DNA of 35,349 nucleotides, taken from assembly GCA_027604005.1 (NCBI GenBank), contig JADGJT010000177.1, forward strand, positions 5,838 to 41,186, in the 5' to 3' direction. The position numbers and the translations under genes were made by a program. Within the stretch, counting starts at the first letter, position 1; each line of letters starts with the position of its first letter. Origin of the DNA: Dinochytrium kinnereticum. Its lineage: Eukaryota; Chytridiomycota; Chytridiomycetes; Chytridiales; Chytridiaceae. Shown here piece by piece: positions 1 to 11,299 of the stretch. Under the pieces are notes generated by a model, which had not been told where the DNA came from, did no database searches, and was given only the letters and a program-made list of their open reading frames with translations.

Positions 1-3000
1 TGCCGCCGAAGCAGAAAACTCAGACGATGCTCCAGCTGAAAAGCCTTCGCTGAACCCATTCCCATGGGTCGTAGTGGGGTAATCGGTCTGCAAAGCAGTG
101 GTATACGCGCCACTTGATTCAGTCGGCCCGTTAGCATTGCTACCCGATTGACCAGTAGTGGTCCCAGTCGACGTTGAATATTCCGTCGATGTCCCTGTAG
201 CAATGCTTTCACTAGAAATATCTCCCTGGCCACTAGAGACAGTCTGCGAGATAGTGGGGATGGTATCGAATGTAGGCTCATTCAAACTATTGGCACCAGT
301 ATCGCTACTCGATTGAGTGATGATTGGAGAGTAAGCCTCAGTTGAAGCAGAGTAGACTCCGGTAGATGAGGAGATTTCGTTAGCGGTCTTACTCGCTGTG
401 GCAGAGTAAAGCGTCTCGGTGATCGTCGACGTTACAGCGTGAACAAAGCTAGACCACGTCCATCCGCCTTCTGTCGATGAATAGGCAATAGTATGAGGGG
501 AAGATGACACCCCCTCACTCAATGACGGGTCGGCAGTTTGGGTTACCGAAGGGGCGGCGTTTGATGACAAAGTCCATCCATTTTCGGTCCATACGAATGT
601 TGGAGGGATAATCGTAGATGACGGCGTCTGTAAACTCTGGGTCGAAGGTACCTCCGTTGAAGATGGGTATACTGTCTGAGGAATGGACCAAGACGACTCA
701 ATAAGGCCTGAAGATATCGAGCTGCCCTCGGTCGCTAAGTACGAGGGTAGAAGTGTGGTTGAAGTGTGGGCCGTGATTGACCAAGATAGAACGCTGCTCA
801 GTGAAGCGGAAGGCAAAGGCTCTACCGTCGAAGTTCCTATCTGTGATGTGCCACTATTGCCAGCAGAGATAGCCCCGTAACTCATGGTGCTTGAGGCGCC
901 AGCATGCTGAGAGGCGCTAGTTGGGGCGTTTGATACCGAAAGAGTCCCTGTTGGTTCTGAAGCAATAGTGGTCTCTCTGGAGGCAAAGGATCCCTGTGTA
1001 GTGTGACTGAATATGCCAGAAGACGTGACGATAAACTCTGAGCTGTGGGCAGGATCCAAAGTCGAGGTTGTCGAAAAATACTTTCCCTCACTTGTTGTAT
1101 CCGAGACAGCTCCAGCAGATGGCACAATCGTAGGCATCGACAATAACGTAGAAATACCGCTGGATATTTGGGTTTCCGAGCTCCCAAGATATGTAGTTAC
1201 CCCTACGACAGTGGTTGATCCCTCATGAATACTACTCGGCTGGGTTATCACAGAAACCATCGGTGCTGATGCCGAGCTATACGACCCCGTTGCATAGAGA
1301 TCAGTCGAAGCTGCCGCCATCGCCGTCTCTTCGGATGTTGTCCCAGCATAGGTTTGTGTTGATCCCGTGAATACAGATGCCAGGATTGTGGAAGGGGCGG
1401 CCTGGGTTGTGGTAACCACGTAATCAGAAACATCCACAGACGTGTGCGATTGCAAGGTGGAGCTCACAGGAACATGAGACGACGAAACTCCTGTTGACTC
1501 CGTTGGGACGCTCGAGGTGATAAAAATTTGACTAGTTGTTCCCAATGTTGAGCTCCCGACCACATCAGAAGATACTTGAGCTGACGATGGCTGCTGAATG
1601 GTTCCGGCTGTTGTCAAAAAGAACGATTCGATGACGGAAATTGTAGACGTGGTTACCGCTGCGACTGATCCTGATTGGAGACCCACACTCCCTGTTGAAG
1701 CGGTTTGCCCAGGTGATGGAAGTTCCGAAGTGGCAATGGAGGATGTCACAATCGCAATAGATGATGTTTGAGGTGTAGCAGCCATTGAAGACGTTATAAT
1801 AGGGGAATTGTCAAGTGTCGAGGTAGCAATTTGACTGCTCGGTGCCTCAGTAGTCTGATTGATATTTTGGTTGCATGGAGTATAAATAGTAGAGTGTTAA
1901 ACAAAAAGAAAAATTAGTGTAAGGAACAAAGCCCAAATCAGTTAGATAAAGAATGGAACAAAATGAAGAGATTTAGCTTACCATTAACACACTAGTGCTA
2001 GCGGGAGGTAGGGTCAGTTGGCTGGAACTACTCGTACTCTGTCGCTAGTTAGAAGGGTCAGAAACAGCTTTGAGCTTACCGTAATCGGATCAGGGATATA
2101 CACTAGTGAGCAGTTTGATATGAAAACGGCAATGGCAGTATAGATGTTCTCGATAACGTTCTGTCCGAGAGTCGTATCGATGATATCCTGAATCCTAAAC
2201 ACACGAGCAAACCCGCCAGCTGAAAGAACACGGGCCTGGAACGAAACACCAAGTCCAGCTGCATTAAGATTACTCAAAGTCCTATCTGGGTTGAAGTTGC
2301 CGAATGTAATAGCATCTTCTGACGCAAATCTCGGGTCTCCATACTGTAGAGTAGCTGTGTGAATATTGCTCACGATCGCCTTTTTGGCCGCAAAAGTGTT
2401 GAAATAGCGTGAAGTTGAATCCCAATTCGATATCGGTCCATTTCGGTTGGCGTTAAAATCAGACTTAATCAGTAGAGAAACAGAGACTGCATTTTGAACA
2501 ACTAATTGAGCGGTCTGCCGAATTTCCTCGCTGTACACGGAATCTAAAGTGAGTGCCTGGGATGAGTTTCGATAGAATTGGCGCCCTGTGGGCCAAAAGA
2601 CGCGAGGTTCGAAAGGAGGCTCAAACAAGAAGCCTCCAGAGCAGGTGGATCCACTCCAGTCATAGGTCAGGGCACACAATCCTCTAGGCTGGTTTGGCAG
2701 CCGATATGCGCTAGAATAACCAGCTTTAGTAATCAGGCCTTGAAGGCTTGCTGTGGTCAAACTTACGTTGTAAAGGGGAGGTCAGAGTCCTCATCCGTGG
2801 CTAGAATAATGTGTTTCTTTGCGCCTGATCTCCAATTTAGGTTGCAACTGCTGCTAGTGAAAGGGCTAACACAGGCTTTCCCAAAGTCAGATCCGTTGTT
2901 ATTAGCTAAACTCATCCGGATAACTTCAAGTCCAGCTTCCTGTCCTCCCTTGCTACAGCCAACATTGGCCAAAGTCATTTGAGTCAAAGTAGCATTTGTC

Positions 3001-3386
3001 TAAAGTTCTGTTAGTACTCAAAAGTTTGGCCAGGGACCCACGTTAAATGGAAGGATAATCTGAGGCATGTCTCCGAAGACCACGATCGAGAACGAAGCGT
3101 TTACGTTTTGAGTGGTCAACTCATCAATAAATCGCTGCAGAGTGGCCTCGATTTGATTGATATACGGACACATGGATCCACTCGCATCAATAGCAAAGAG
3201 GAAGTCGGCCGGAAGATTCCTGGTATAATTGTTGCAAACAAGCATGTCCCCGGCCATGACGGGCGTCGGCATGGCGATGCTAAGGCTGAGAAGGCCAATC
3301 CCAAGGCCTAAAACGGCCCCGAACGCCCCTGATACAGCCTTTCGATGATTACCTGGGCGGCTCATCGTATGCCGCAAATTCTTCAT
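1..3386 (-). CDS. Secreted/surface VWA-domain protein with long Ser/Thr-rich region (3' end outside window)
   Basis: Five exons join in frame: 3386-3042, 2999-2767, 2710-2080, 2038-1982 and 1854 to beyond base 1. The introns are 42, 56, 41 and 127 nt with GT-AG ends and CTAAC-like branch points. At least 1040 residues are visible. The N-terminus has a hydrophobic stretch (about residues 19-45) that reads as a signal peptide or anchor. It is followed by a von Willebrand A domain whose strand DFLFAIDASGSM (D67) carries the DxSxS part of the MIDAS metal site; LATDEDSD lies further along, about residues 180-190. About 420 residues of folded region precede a Ser/Thr-rich stretch of more than 600 residues, typical of O-glycosylated stalks. 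VWA domains bind protein ligands through Mg2+, so adhesion to substrate or other cells is a reasonable inference. No C-terminal anchor can be judged because the gene leaves the window. Exon 1 begins with a true ATG. Confidence 0.8.
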
Positions 3387-4063
3387 AGAGGCTTAATGTT
3401 GGGCTGGTGTTGATAGTAGTCGAATCGTATCGAATGTTGGTTCCTGAAGTAAATCCGCAAAGGGCCTTTGAATATAGCGAGGTTGAGACGTCTCCACCCT
3501 ACACAGCGTCGTTGCTATTTATTGTTGGCCGTGATTGTCGTGGATTTACACGCGACACTGGAAACGCTTGTTCACCAGAAATAACTCGATCAACACGGCT
3601 TCCCCGTCCCATTGGCCATGCAGGTTATTTTTGGATGAGGCGGGATTTTCAATTAAAGCCGCGACGAAAGTAGAAGCAGACCCCGGCCCTCTTTTAGCTG
3701 GTTTCCCGGAAAAGCACCGACGATCATCGGGAGTCAATTACCGTCATCGCGTAAAACTCGGAGCAAGGTGGACACCAAAAAATATACATTTAAAAACAGT
3801 CGGTTCCACCATTCTTGAACGTCCATTCAGTGTGGTGGTGATGGCGAGCATTTTGGCGTATTCCATCGTCGTTACAAGCACTTGACGTTGCAACTGTCGT
3901 TTTGTGGTCGTTTTTAGCATAGCAAACGTAAGAAGAAAAAAAAAAGTTTTCGTTGTCACCTCAGACACAGTGCGCCAAACAACATTAGGCCGTCGTTAGA
4001 AGGTCATCGCTGGCGACGCAGCCTCATATCTTATCTATTCGGCTTGATCGAACTGGTGTGAAA
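3387..4063. promoter_or_regulatory. Divergent intergenic region (VWA gene / homeobox gene)
   Basis: About 680 bp separate the start codons of two divergent genes, so this stretch must hold both promoters and 5' UTRs. Short open frames occur but have no recognisable protein, no plausible splice partners and poor start context. An A-run at 3934-3945 is the only obvious low-complexity element. No TATA box, tRNA or repeat could be identified with confidence. Confidence 0.4.
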
Positions 4064-5750
4064 ATGGCGACACCTCCAATGAAGCCTAGACAGCGGCAGG
4101 GGGACGACATGTTCATCGTAGCCACAGTGGAGTCGCTTCGGGAGAAGATGGACAGAAGCGACTCTATGCCAAAAAAGAGACGCCTGAAAACTTCACAAGA
4201 CCAGCTTCAGATCCTTCAGCAGGCTTTTGATGAAGATCCAAAACCCTCGACATCTATCCGGAATGAGTTGGCGGAAAAGCTTGGGATGACCCCACGGGGA
4301 GTTCAAGTTTGGTAGGTGCCCTAGTGCCTTGCATTCTGCATAGCGCACCTCTTTTCAGTTAACTGGATCATTTATGTTATTGCTGGATAGGTTTCAAAAC
4401 AAGAGGGCCAAAGCAAAGTCCTGTGGGCAGCTGCCGCCTGGAAGACCACAAAATGCTTTGAAAGCCACGGCCCCTGACTCCCCTTCGCAAGCACCTGCCG
4501 TTAATGATCTATTTGCTGATCTCAACACCTCAAACCCTTCATCCACATCCACCGATAATATGAACGAATTCGTTTCTGATTCGGACGATGATGCCGTGTC
4601 CATCACCTCTTCACTTCTGTCCGCATCATCAGTCTCAACCATTGGCATGACACATCTCAACATATCCGGGCTTGGTGCCCCGCCGCAACGGGTTAACAAC
4701 ATACATGGAAGCTCAGTATACGGCAATACAGCATTCACCCGATCCTTGCCGGATCTGCACAGTATGAAGTGCAAGCAGAAGCAAAGGATGGGGTGGCCCA
4801 ATCCAGGGTACGGCATCAGCAATCTAGGAATCAGCAGTGCATGGGATCAGACAGACGACTACAGCGAATCATCATCCCTTCCTGGCTCTCCGAATCCATT
4901 CCGAATAGCTGGAGTAGCCCTTTTACATACACCGAGTCAAGTCCCGCAACGCCCCCTAACTCCTGTAATCCCACTTCCGGCAGCGGAAAACCCAATCCCA
5001 CAACCATTAGTCACAATCCCACAACCATTAGTCAACGCCTCCTCAGACATACGCCCGGAAGTTCGACCGCAGCGTCGTCACTCTCTTCACGCCGAAATTT
5101 CCCAGCCAGGCGGGGTAGTCCCCGCAAGCGTACTTCTTCAGCTTCAAAACAATTACCTGGCATTGCAACAGCAACAAGCCGGTTTACTATCGACACCGGT
5201 GTCCATGACCAGCGATGCCAGCTATGCTTGGATGCATTCGCCAGCGGGGTTCTCGTCTACAGCAATGAGCCCAGAAATCCAACAGCTCCAATACACCCTT
5301 CATCAACAACACCAGTACCAGCAGTATCATAACAACGGGATAAACCAGACCCTTCCAAGCAACCTTCAGCTCTCCGACATGTTTGAGCCTGATCGCTTCA
5401 GCATTTCTCCGGCCATAGGCCCAGTCGCTTCCTCCAGGACAAGTGTTTATCCATCTGTTAAGCTTGGACAGCCTTATGATTCGAACCTCGACGGGGCCGG
5501 GCTCTCCAATGTTGTTCCGTACTCAGTTACAGATCTCATGCAGGCTTCTATGTTTGGCTTACCTTCATCGAATGAAGGGTCTTCGGGATTAATGGATATG
5601 GGGCTATTGGCTCCATCTTGTAGCTCTGAGAATTATTATACACCTGCTACGACGCATTCGCTTTTACGAACTTCCCCGGCTATGCAGGAGGAGTTTAGAA
5701 AGCTGATCAAAACTGCATCTCCCCCTCCCGTATTCAGTCCCAATCTATAA
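4064..5750 (+). CDS. Homeodomain transcription factor
   Basis: Two exons, 4064-4311 and 4391-5750, joined across a 79-nt GT-AG intron, give 535 aa. The homeodomain spans about residues 37-93. Helix 3 reads GVQVWFQNKRAKAK, with the invariant W, F, N and R that contact the DNA major groove. The intron splits the tryptophan codon of WFQN (W83). The remaining ~440 residues are low-complexity, rich in Ser, Pro and Gln, with glutamine tracts near the middle, as in fungal activation regions. The layout (N-terminal homeodomain, long disordered tail) resembles fungal Phx1/Yox1-type regulators rather than mating-type or TALE proteins: the loop between helices 1 and 2 has no three-residue insertion. Target genes cannot be inferred. 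An upstream in-frame GTG exists, but the ATG at 4064 is the first normal start. Confidence 0.88.
4994..5035 (+). repeat. Two-copy 21-nt tandem repeat in homeobox gene
   Basis: The 21-nt unit beginning aatcccacaaccattagtca occurs at 4994-5014 and again at 5015-5035, differing only at its last base. It preserves frame and encodes the duplicated peptide IPQPLV in the disordered tail. It looks like a recent replication-slippage duplication. Confidence 0.75.
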
Positions 5751-6091
5751 AACCACTCACGCTGTTACATAGTCTTAACGTCTTAAATGACCTTCCCCCA
5801 CCACCACCTCTTCACTATTTTTATTCTGAGTGTTTTGATGCACGTTAAAGCATAGACATATTAATTACATACATTAACATCAAGCTGAAGTTCTTTAATC
5901 AACGATCAAATATTCTACCTTTAATTTTACTTTATTGGCTGGCGTCTGAAAGCGGTAGCAAAAAAAACTACATGCTGATATCAAAAGTTAACTGGAAAAA
6001 CAAAAAAAAAGTCAAAAAAGTTAACGGTTTTACGCAAGTGATCGGCTTGTTAAGGTTTTTCTAACACGGTTGCGGATTTGGCTACTGAAGT
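5751..6091. other. Convergent 3' intergenic region
   Basis: This AT-rich stretch lies between the 3' ends of the convergent homeobox gene and the duplicated-domain gene. It has several A/T tracts (for example 5993-6011) that could serve as 3' UTR and polyadenylation sequence for both. No coding region or RNA gene was recognised. Confidence 0.5.
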
Positions 6092-9000
6092 TCATTTCTT
6101 AGCGGAAGCCGTCGAGATCTTAGTTGCTGTCGATGTAGAGCGCAGGTAGACGGCCAAAGTTGATGTCGTCGACTTGGATGAAGGGCTGGAAGACTTTGCA
6201 GAAGATGCAGTAGATCTAACAGACGTACTAGTTAAACTTGCGGTGAACTTGGGCATTGTCGTGAATTTGGCAGAGGTACTAGCTGACTTTGCGGAGGACT
6301 TAGGCAATGTCGTGGATTTGGCAGAGATGCTAGTTGACTTTGGGGAAGACTTGGGCAACGTCGTGGAAGTTGTGGTTAACTTTGTAGATGACTTTGGCAA
6401 CGCCGTGGATTTGGCAGAGGTGCTTATGGACTTTGCGGATGAATTCGACAATGTCGTAGATTTCTTAGAAGTACTAGAAGTTCTGACAGAGCTTGCAGCT
6501 GACTTTGAGGATGTCTTAGTCGCTTGAGTAGCGGTAGTTCCTTTGGCCACGGAAGAAGACCTTGCCGTGGTCGCCGTAGTCGGGATTGTTGACGGAGCGG
6601 ATGACTTAAATGATGACGATGATAACTGTAAACTCTTTGACGCTTTCGAGGAGCTTGAAGATTTCGCGGTCGCGCTTGTCGATCGTGAGCTGGTGGTTGA
6701 TGACTTTACCATAGAGCTTTGGGGTCGGATTGACGTTTTGATTGATGTTACAATGGTCGGGTAAACAGAAGGAGATGTCTTTGAAGAGGATTTAGCTGCC
6801 GGTTGGGAAGTGGTAATGCGAGTCGTTGTCTTTGATGTGAGCTTTGATGAGGACCATATGGTTGTCTTTGATGTGAGCTTCAAAGAACTGGTCGAGGACC
6901 GAGTGGTTGTCTTTGATGTGAGTTTCAAAGAACTGGTCGAGGACCGAGTGGTTGTCTTTGATGTGAGTTTAGATGAAGTGGTTGAAGACCGTAATGTCGA
7001 CTTGTTCGCGGTGCTGGAGGAACGGGTAGTAATTATCGAGGATTTAACCGCCCCCATAGACGACTTTGCCACGGCTGTGGACTTCGCAGACGTACTTGAC
7101 GACTTTGCGACGGACTTTGTAGCAGGACCGAGGTAGGTGACTGCTTTCGCAGAGGAAGATTTAGCAGCTACGCTGGAAGATTTTACTGTCGTGGCAGGAA
7201 CCTTTGCTGAACTTCCATAGATTTTAGCACCAGGAGCCGCAGAGGTTGATTCTGCGCGCCCAGTAGACTTTCCAGGCTGAGATATGGTTGCAGGTTTTAA
7301 CTGGTACTGCCGATTTATGGTCGCCGTAGCGTTTGAGGCAAAAGCAGAGGGCTGCTGAATGCCAACGGTGTAGACAGATGGTCGGGGAGGTACGGCCGAG
7401 GACTTTGCAACGGGCATAGTGGTTGATATGCATGTAGGCTCGACGGCGGCCATCGGATTCAGCTTTGAATAAGTAAAGGCCTTATCCGATTTGAGTATGA
7501 GGATGTCTATTGATTTGATGCCGATGATCTGTTATCAAGATCGCAAAAAAAAAAAAAAAAAACATGTTTAGAAAGGGTAAAAAAAGACATGTATTGAGCT
7601 AACCGTATCGCACCCCAGGCCTTGGTAAGCATCGTAGCTTCCTCTAACATTGTAAGGCTCAGATTGGGTTCTTGACCAGACCTCTCCAAACTGGAGAAGC
7701 TTTGTCGCAAGGTTAATGCAATCACGAACCACGTTTGTGATAGTAGCCCCATTCGGTAAGAAAATTGGCTAAAACGCGAATTGGAGCAAGTTAGATATAC
7801 AAGTGAGCAAAAATTCGCACCTTAAGCCAGCAATTCTCTTGGTACGATGTCATATTACCCCAAGAAAGACCTGGTTGGGCAGAAGTCATGTCGGAGATAA
7901 GGAAGGCGTCGCAATGCTTCCTCTTATAAAGCTCACGATTTTCAATGCTACTATATGTCCCCAAAGTCAAGCAAGGCCTGTATTTAGAACGTCAATAACT
8001 TGGAGTCTCCTATGGTGATTTTTCTTACCTCGCCCGATGAACGTTATAAATGTCCACACACATATTATGATCAAAGAGCAAGTCCTTAGCTGATGAATAA
8101 ATCATCACGCGCTTCTTAGGACTGGGAACATCAGTTACTCCACTACTTCTCTGTGAGGTCGTCTTTGCTGAATTTAGGGCCGTCGCCACCGTTTTCTTTG
8201 CAGAAGAAGTAGGTGGAAGGGCGTTATATGGCCCATTTGGAGTAGTAGTTGTGGATGTTTTCGATGTGGTTTTTAAGAGAACGGATTGCGAAGTTGAGCT
8301 AGTCTTAGCCGCAGACTTGGAGCTCGTCGCTTGAGCCAAGTATAGAGAAGCGGATTTATGAGTAGTGGCCGTGACCGTCTTCGTGGATGAAGTGGGCGAC
8401 GTTCCTGGCCTGGTCACTGACAAAGATGAGCTATTCGACGAAGGTGTTGAGGGCCTGGTAGAAGTGGGAGAATACACACTCTTTGCTGAAGATGAAGTGG
8501 ATGTTGAATTTTTGGCGGTTGTTAACAAAGTAGACATTGTCTTCGAAGATCCAGTACTTGATGCCTTTACAGAAGCAGTGGTAGCGGAGGCTTTTCCTGA
8601 AGATGTAGTCGAAGTCGGGTGATTCTTCGAGGAAGAAGTGATGGCTTTTCCCGTTGTAGAGGTAGAGATGCTTTTGGAGAATGATGACACAGTATGCACT
8701 TTACCCGTAGAAGTAGACGATTTGTTTGAAGATAACGTTGCAATAGTCGACGCCTTCTTACTAGTGGATAGTACCTTGCCTTGCGACGAACTCGTCTTCG
8801 CTGAAGCTGAAGACGTTTTCTTTGAGGACGATATCGCACTGTAAGCACTCTTCGAAGTTGAGGTCGGGGCAGACGATTTTTTAGAGGATGATGATTTTGT
8901 GGTCACTTTTCCAGTAGTAGTTGATTTAACCGAAGATTTAGTAGTAGTTGACACTTTTTTTGAGGAAGATGTCGAAGGGTTTGCTTTTTTCGCGGTTGAA

Positions 9001-10074
9001 CTCGTTGACTTAGAAGCCGGCCCGGTCGTAATTAAAGTTTTTGCCTTCGCAGATGATGTTTTCCGTGTCGATGAGGTTGATTTTACACTAGTCTTGGATG
9101 ATATGGATGTCGTCCGTGCCGAAGACGAGGAACGGATGGATGACTTTGTGCTGCCTTTCGCCGTCGAGGTGGATTTTATGGCAGTCGCAGCTGTTTGTTT
9201 AGAGCTAGTTTTTGTTTTTGAAGTTGAAGATGTGCGAGAAACACCTGCAGCTGAGGACGATTTACTGCTTGCTTTGCCCGTAACTGAGGTTGTTTGCTTT
9301 AAGTTTTCACGGGTTGCAGAAACGGAATTTCGATATGCTATGAGGTCTCGCGCAGAAAGTCCAAGAACCTATAATATCATATCAGAATTTGAAGAAAAGC
9401 AAAGAACACGAACAATACCTTAACGCAACCCCCTGCTGAAATTTCAAAGTTCCTCAGGACATCATAGGGCTTTGACCCTGCTTTCGGAGTCCACAAGCTC
9501 CCGTAAGTAATAAGCTTGGTTCCCAAATTAATGCAATCCCGAACAGAATTTGTTATTTGCAATCCGTTCTTTAGTTTAGTCGTCTGCAGTTTAGAGCAAA
9601 AATAAGTATGGGTTAGTTGGATCAGTATTGAAAGGGTGAACCAACCGCCATCCAGCAGGTTTTCTGCTGCCCGCTCGCATTGGCCCAATTGACATTGGGT
9701 TCCATGTTGGTTGTGTCGGAGATCAGAAATGCGTCACATATCTTTTCGGCGTAGTCGGATTTGAATCCATCCGTGTTGCATTTGCCGAATGAATGGCATG
9801 GCCTTTGAAGGTTGTCAGAATAACGGCAAAAAGTTCCTCACGTACTTTATCGAGCACTTTGCCGCATTATCGGCGCACCATTTCCTTGTGGCAACGAATG
9901 CCGCGACGCTGCTGTAAAGAGGAGAGACTGTGCGGAAAAGTGTCAGCCGTCATCGTGGGAAACTGTTAACGCACCAGCATTTCGCGGGGTAAGTTCTCCT
10001 TCGGTCTTGGCTGCTACCAGCCGTCCGCTGGTTAAAAGGAAGGCCCAGGCAATGGGCACTAGTAGTGACTGCAT
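6092..10074 (-). CDS. Secreted protein with two copies of a novel six-cysteine domain, each followed by a Ser/Thr/Lys repeat linker
   Basis: Eight exons join without frame conflict: 10074-9975, 9927-9846, 9802-9646, 9583-9419, 9368-8029, 7977-7821, 7768-7604, 7528-6092. They give ~1200 aa. Residues 1-22 form a signal peptide (MQSLLVPIAWAFLLTSG...). Domain copy 1 covers about 51-168 and copy 2 about 605-722. Six cysteines are shared at exactly +554: 51/605, 63/617, 83/637, 110/664, 130/684, 166/720. Both copies contain CDAFLISD and RDCINL. Corresponding exons have equal lengths (157 and 165 nt) and phases, so an exon block was duplicated. Linkers 169-604 and 723-1200 are almost entirely Ser, Thr, Ala and Lys and are probably O-glycosylated. 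The open frame runs straight from linker 1 into copy 2, which argues for one gene rather than two. I do not recognise the domain. Extracellular or wall location is inferred. Two separate genes remain possible if transcription restarts near 8100. Confidence 0.72.
6230..6500 (-). repeat. Degenerate 51/42-nt tandem repeats coding the Ser/Thr/Lys linker
   Basis: A unit containing gtcgtg followed by a gatttggcagag-like segment recurs at about 6258, 6309, 6360, 6402 and 6453 (forward-strand view). The steps are 51, 51, 42 and 51 nt, all multiples of three. On the coding strand this gives the peptide pattern K-S-S/A-x-S-T-S-A-K-S-T-T-L-P. The units are diverged, so it is an old array that still keeps frame. 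Confidence 0.7.
6828..6971 (-). repeat. 45-nt near-perfect tandem repeat in linker 2
   Basis: Units start at 6828 (36 nt, shorter), 6864, 6909 and 6954 (partial). The two full 45-nt units differ at a single base. The coding-strand peptide is a 15-residue unit around LTSKTTTRSSTSSLK. Near-identity indicates recent expansion, so copy number is likely to vary between strains. Confidence 0.85.
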
Positions 10075-10201
10075 TGCTTGCCGTGAAGTTGAGGGATCGC
10101 TTGATACTTTGCTTTGGACAATCTACGGGAGGACAATGAGTTTTCCTCGTATGATTGAATACACATGGTTTCTATTGCACTCATTTAGCTAAAGAAGTGT
10201 T

Positions 10202-11150
10202 TTATCCTAGGCCAACCATTCCGAAGGCGATCATGTTTACGAGCGTATTGTAATAGCTCATTATGCAAAGGTTAAAATAAACCTATGAAGGCCCAATTAA
10301 AACATGCAGAATGGCTACAATCAAACCTGTATGATAGTGAGAACAGCTAGGACGAGAAAGTTGGTCCCTTCGATCCCCGATGGAGAGGTTAAATACCCAG
10401 CCGTCTGCAATGCTGTCACGGCCGCGAGCCGAAACCATATGAGAGTGCTGTAAACCTTCAACATTGAGAGATTTCGCTGGGATGCGCCATGAATTCCATA
10501 GCAATCGGCAACCAAGAATGCTGCGGAGAAAGGCCCGATTACTTTCGGATGCCAGGACGTCCGACCTTTAAATATGGCATCGCTAATGCTGTCCGCGATA
10601 TTCGCAAAACTCTGAAACTTATTTTTTTTGCGTCAGAATGAAACCACAACAGCATAGCTGCTAGGATGCTTACAGTGTAAATGAGAATGATGACGATGCA
10701 TCCCATCCGAAGGTTAAGACACCCACAGCATCTGGACAAAGGAATCTTCTTTGGCTTACCGCCTGATGCTTGTAACGGCAGCGATATTGGGGGAATTGGA
10801 GATGGTGGTTGGAGAATGTGGAAGACGTCGTCGGGAGGATAAGGATCTGATCGAACCTCGAATATGAGGGATTGTGGTTGATGCCTATAATTACTTTGCG
10901 CTTGATTCCGACCTGAAGCTGCTTGATGTAGAGGTGGTTGATAGGCAGGTACTGGGGGTGTGATCGGTTCGACTCCTGGTGGTGAGTAGGGAGGAGGACA
11001 GTATGGTGGAGTCTTGGTCCAGCATTCATTGACCGCCCGTACATTTGGCGCATCGGAATCGGATACGAGCGTCGCGCTCGATGTTCCTTGCATCGGGGGA
11101 TTATCTGACAGATATTGAAGGAATCGCAGGATTTCAAGGATCACCACCAT
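10202..11150 (-). CDS. LAPTM-like four-transmembrane protein, paralogue 1
   Basis: Three exons, 11150-10674, 10611-10327 and 10282-10202, give 280 aa. A Pro-rich cytosolic-type N-terminus includes PPPY (residues 52-55), the motif class bound by WW domains of NEDD4-type ubiquitin ligases. Residues 141-150 carry the family signature CCxxxNLxxG at the first membrane segment; about three further hydrophobic segments follow, and a short C-terminal exon begins VYF. Both introns fall at the same sites and phase as in the paralogues at 12862 and 14830. The CC-G-C...G pattern and four-TM layout recall animal lysosomal LAPTM4/5 proteins, so an endolysosomal or vacuolar role is inferred. The start could be 11093, since the first 19 residues are not matched in paralogues. 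The stop of the upstream BTB-like gene is 149 bp away on the same strand. Confidence 0.72.
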
Positions 11151-11299
11151 TATATGTTAAAAGTAAGTTGGTTGCGAAAGATGCAGTAATTGATATTACA
11201 ACCTTCGGATCATTATATCTACTATAATAAATAATCGTTTAATAAGTTAAGTTTACATGCAAGCTATGAGGTCAGGACTTGGTTTGCATCTTATGAAGT

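Noticed and set aside
3407..3968. Overlapping short open frames on both strands between the VWA and homeobox genes
   Set aside because: None has a recognisable product, good start context or splice partner, and they overlap one another on both strands as expected for random sequence.
7604..8029. Possibility that the second six-cysteine domain begins a separate gene
   Set aside because: The frame is continuous from linker 1 into the first conserved cysteine of copy 2 (C605) with no start codon or signal peptide for an independent gene. One gene is the simpler model, though RNA data should confirm it.
8899..9423. Long plus-strand open frame rich in Val, Asp, Glu and Phe opposite the Ser/Thr linker (similar ones at 6174-7136)
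   Set aside because: It is the antisense image of a Ser/Thr/Lys-rich repeat frame. It has no start context, splice partners or recognisable domain, and the minus-strand model explains the region.
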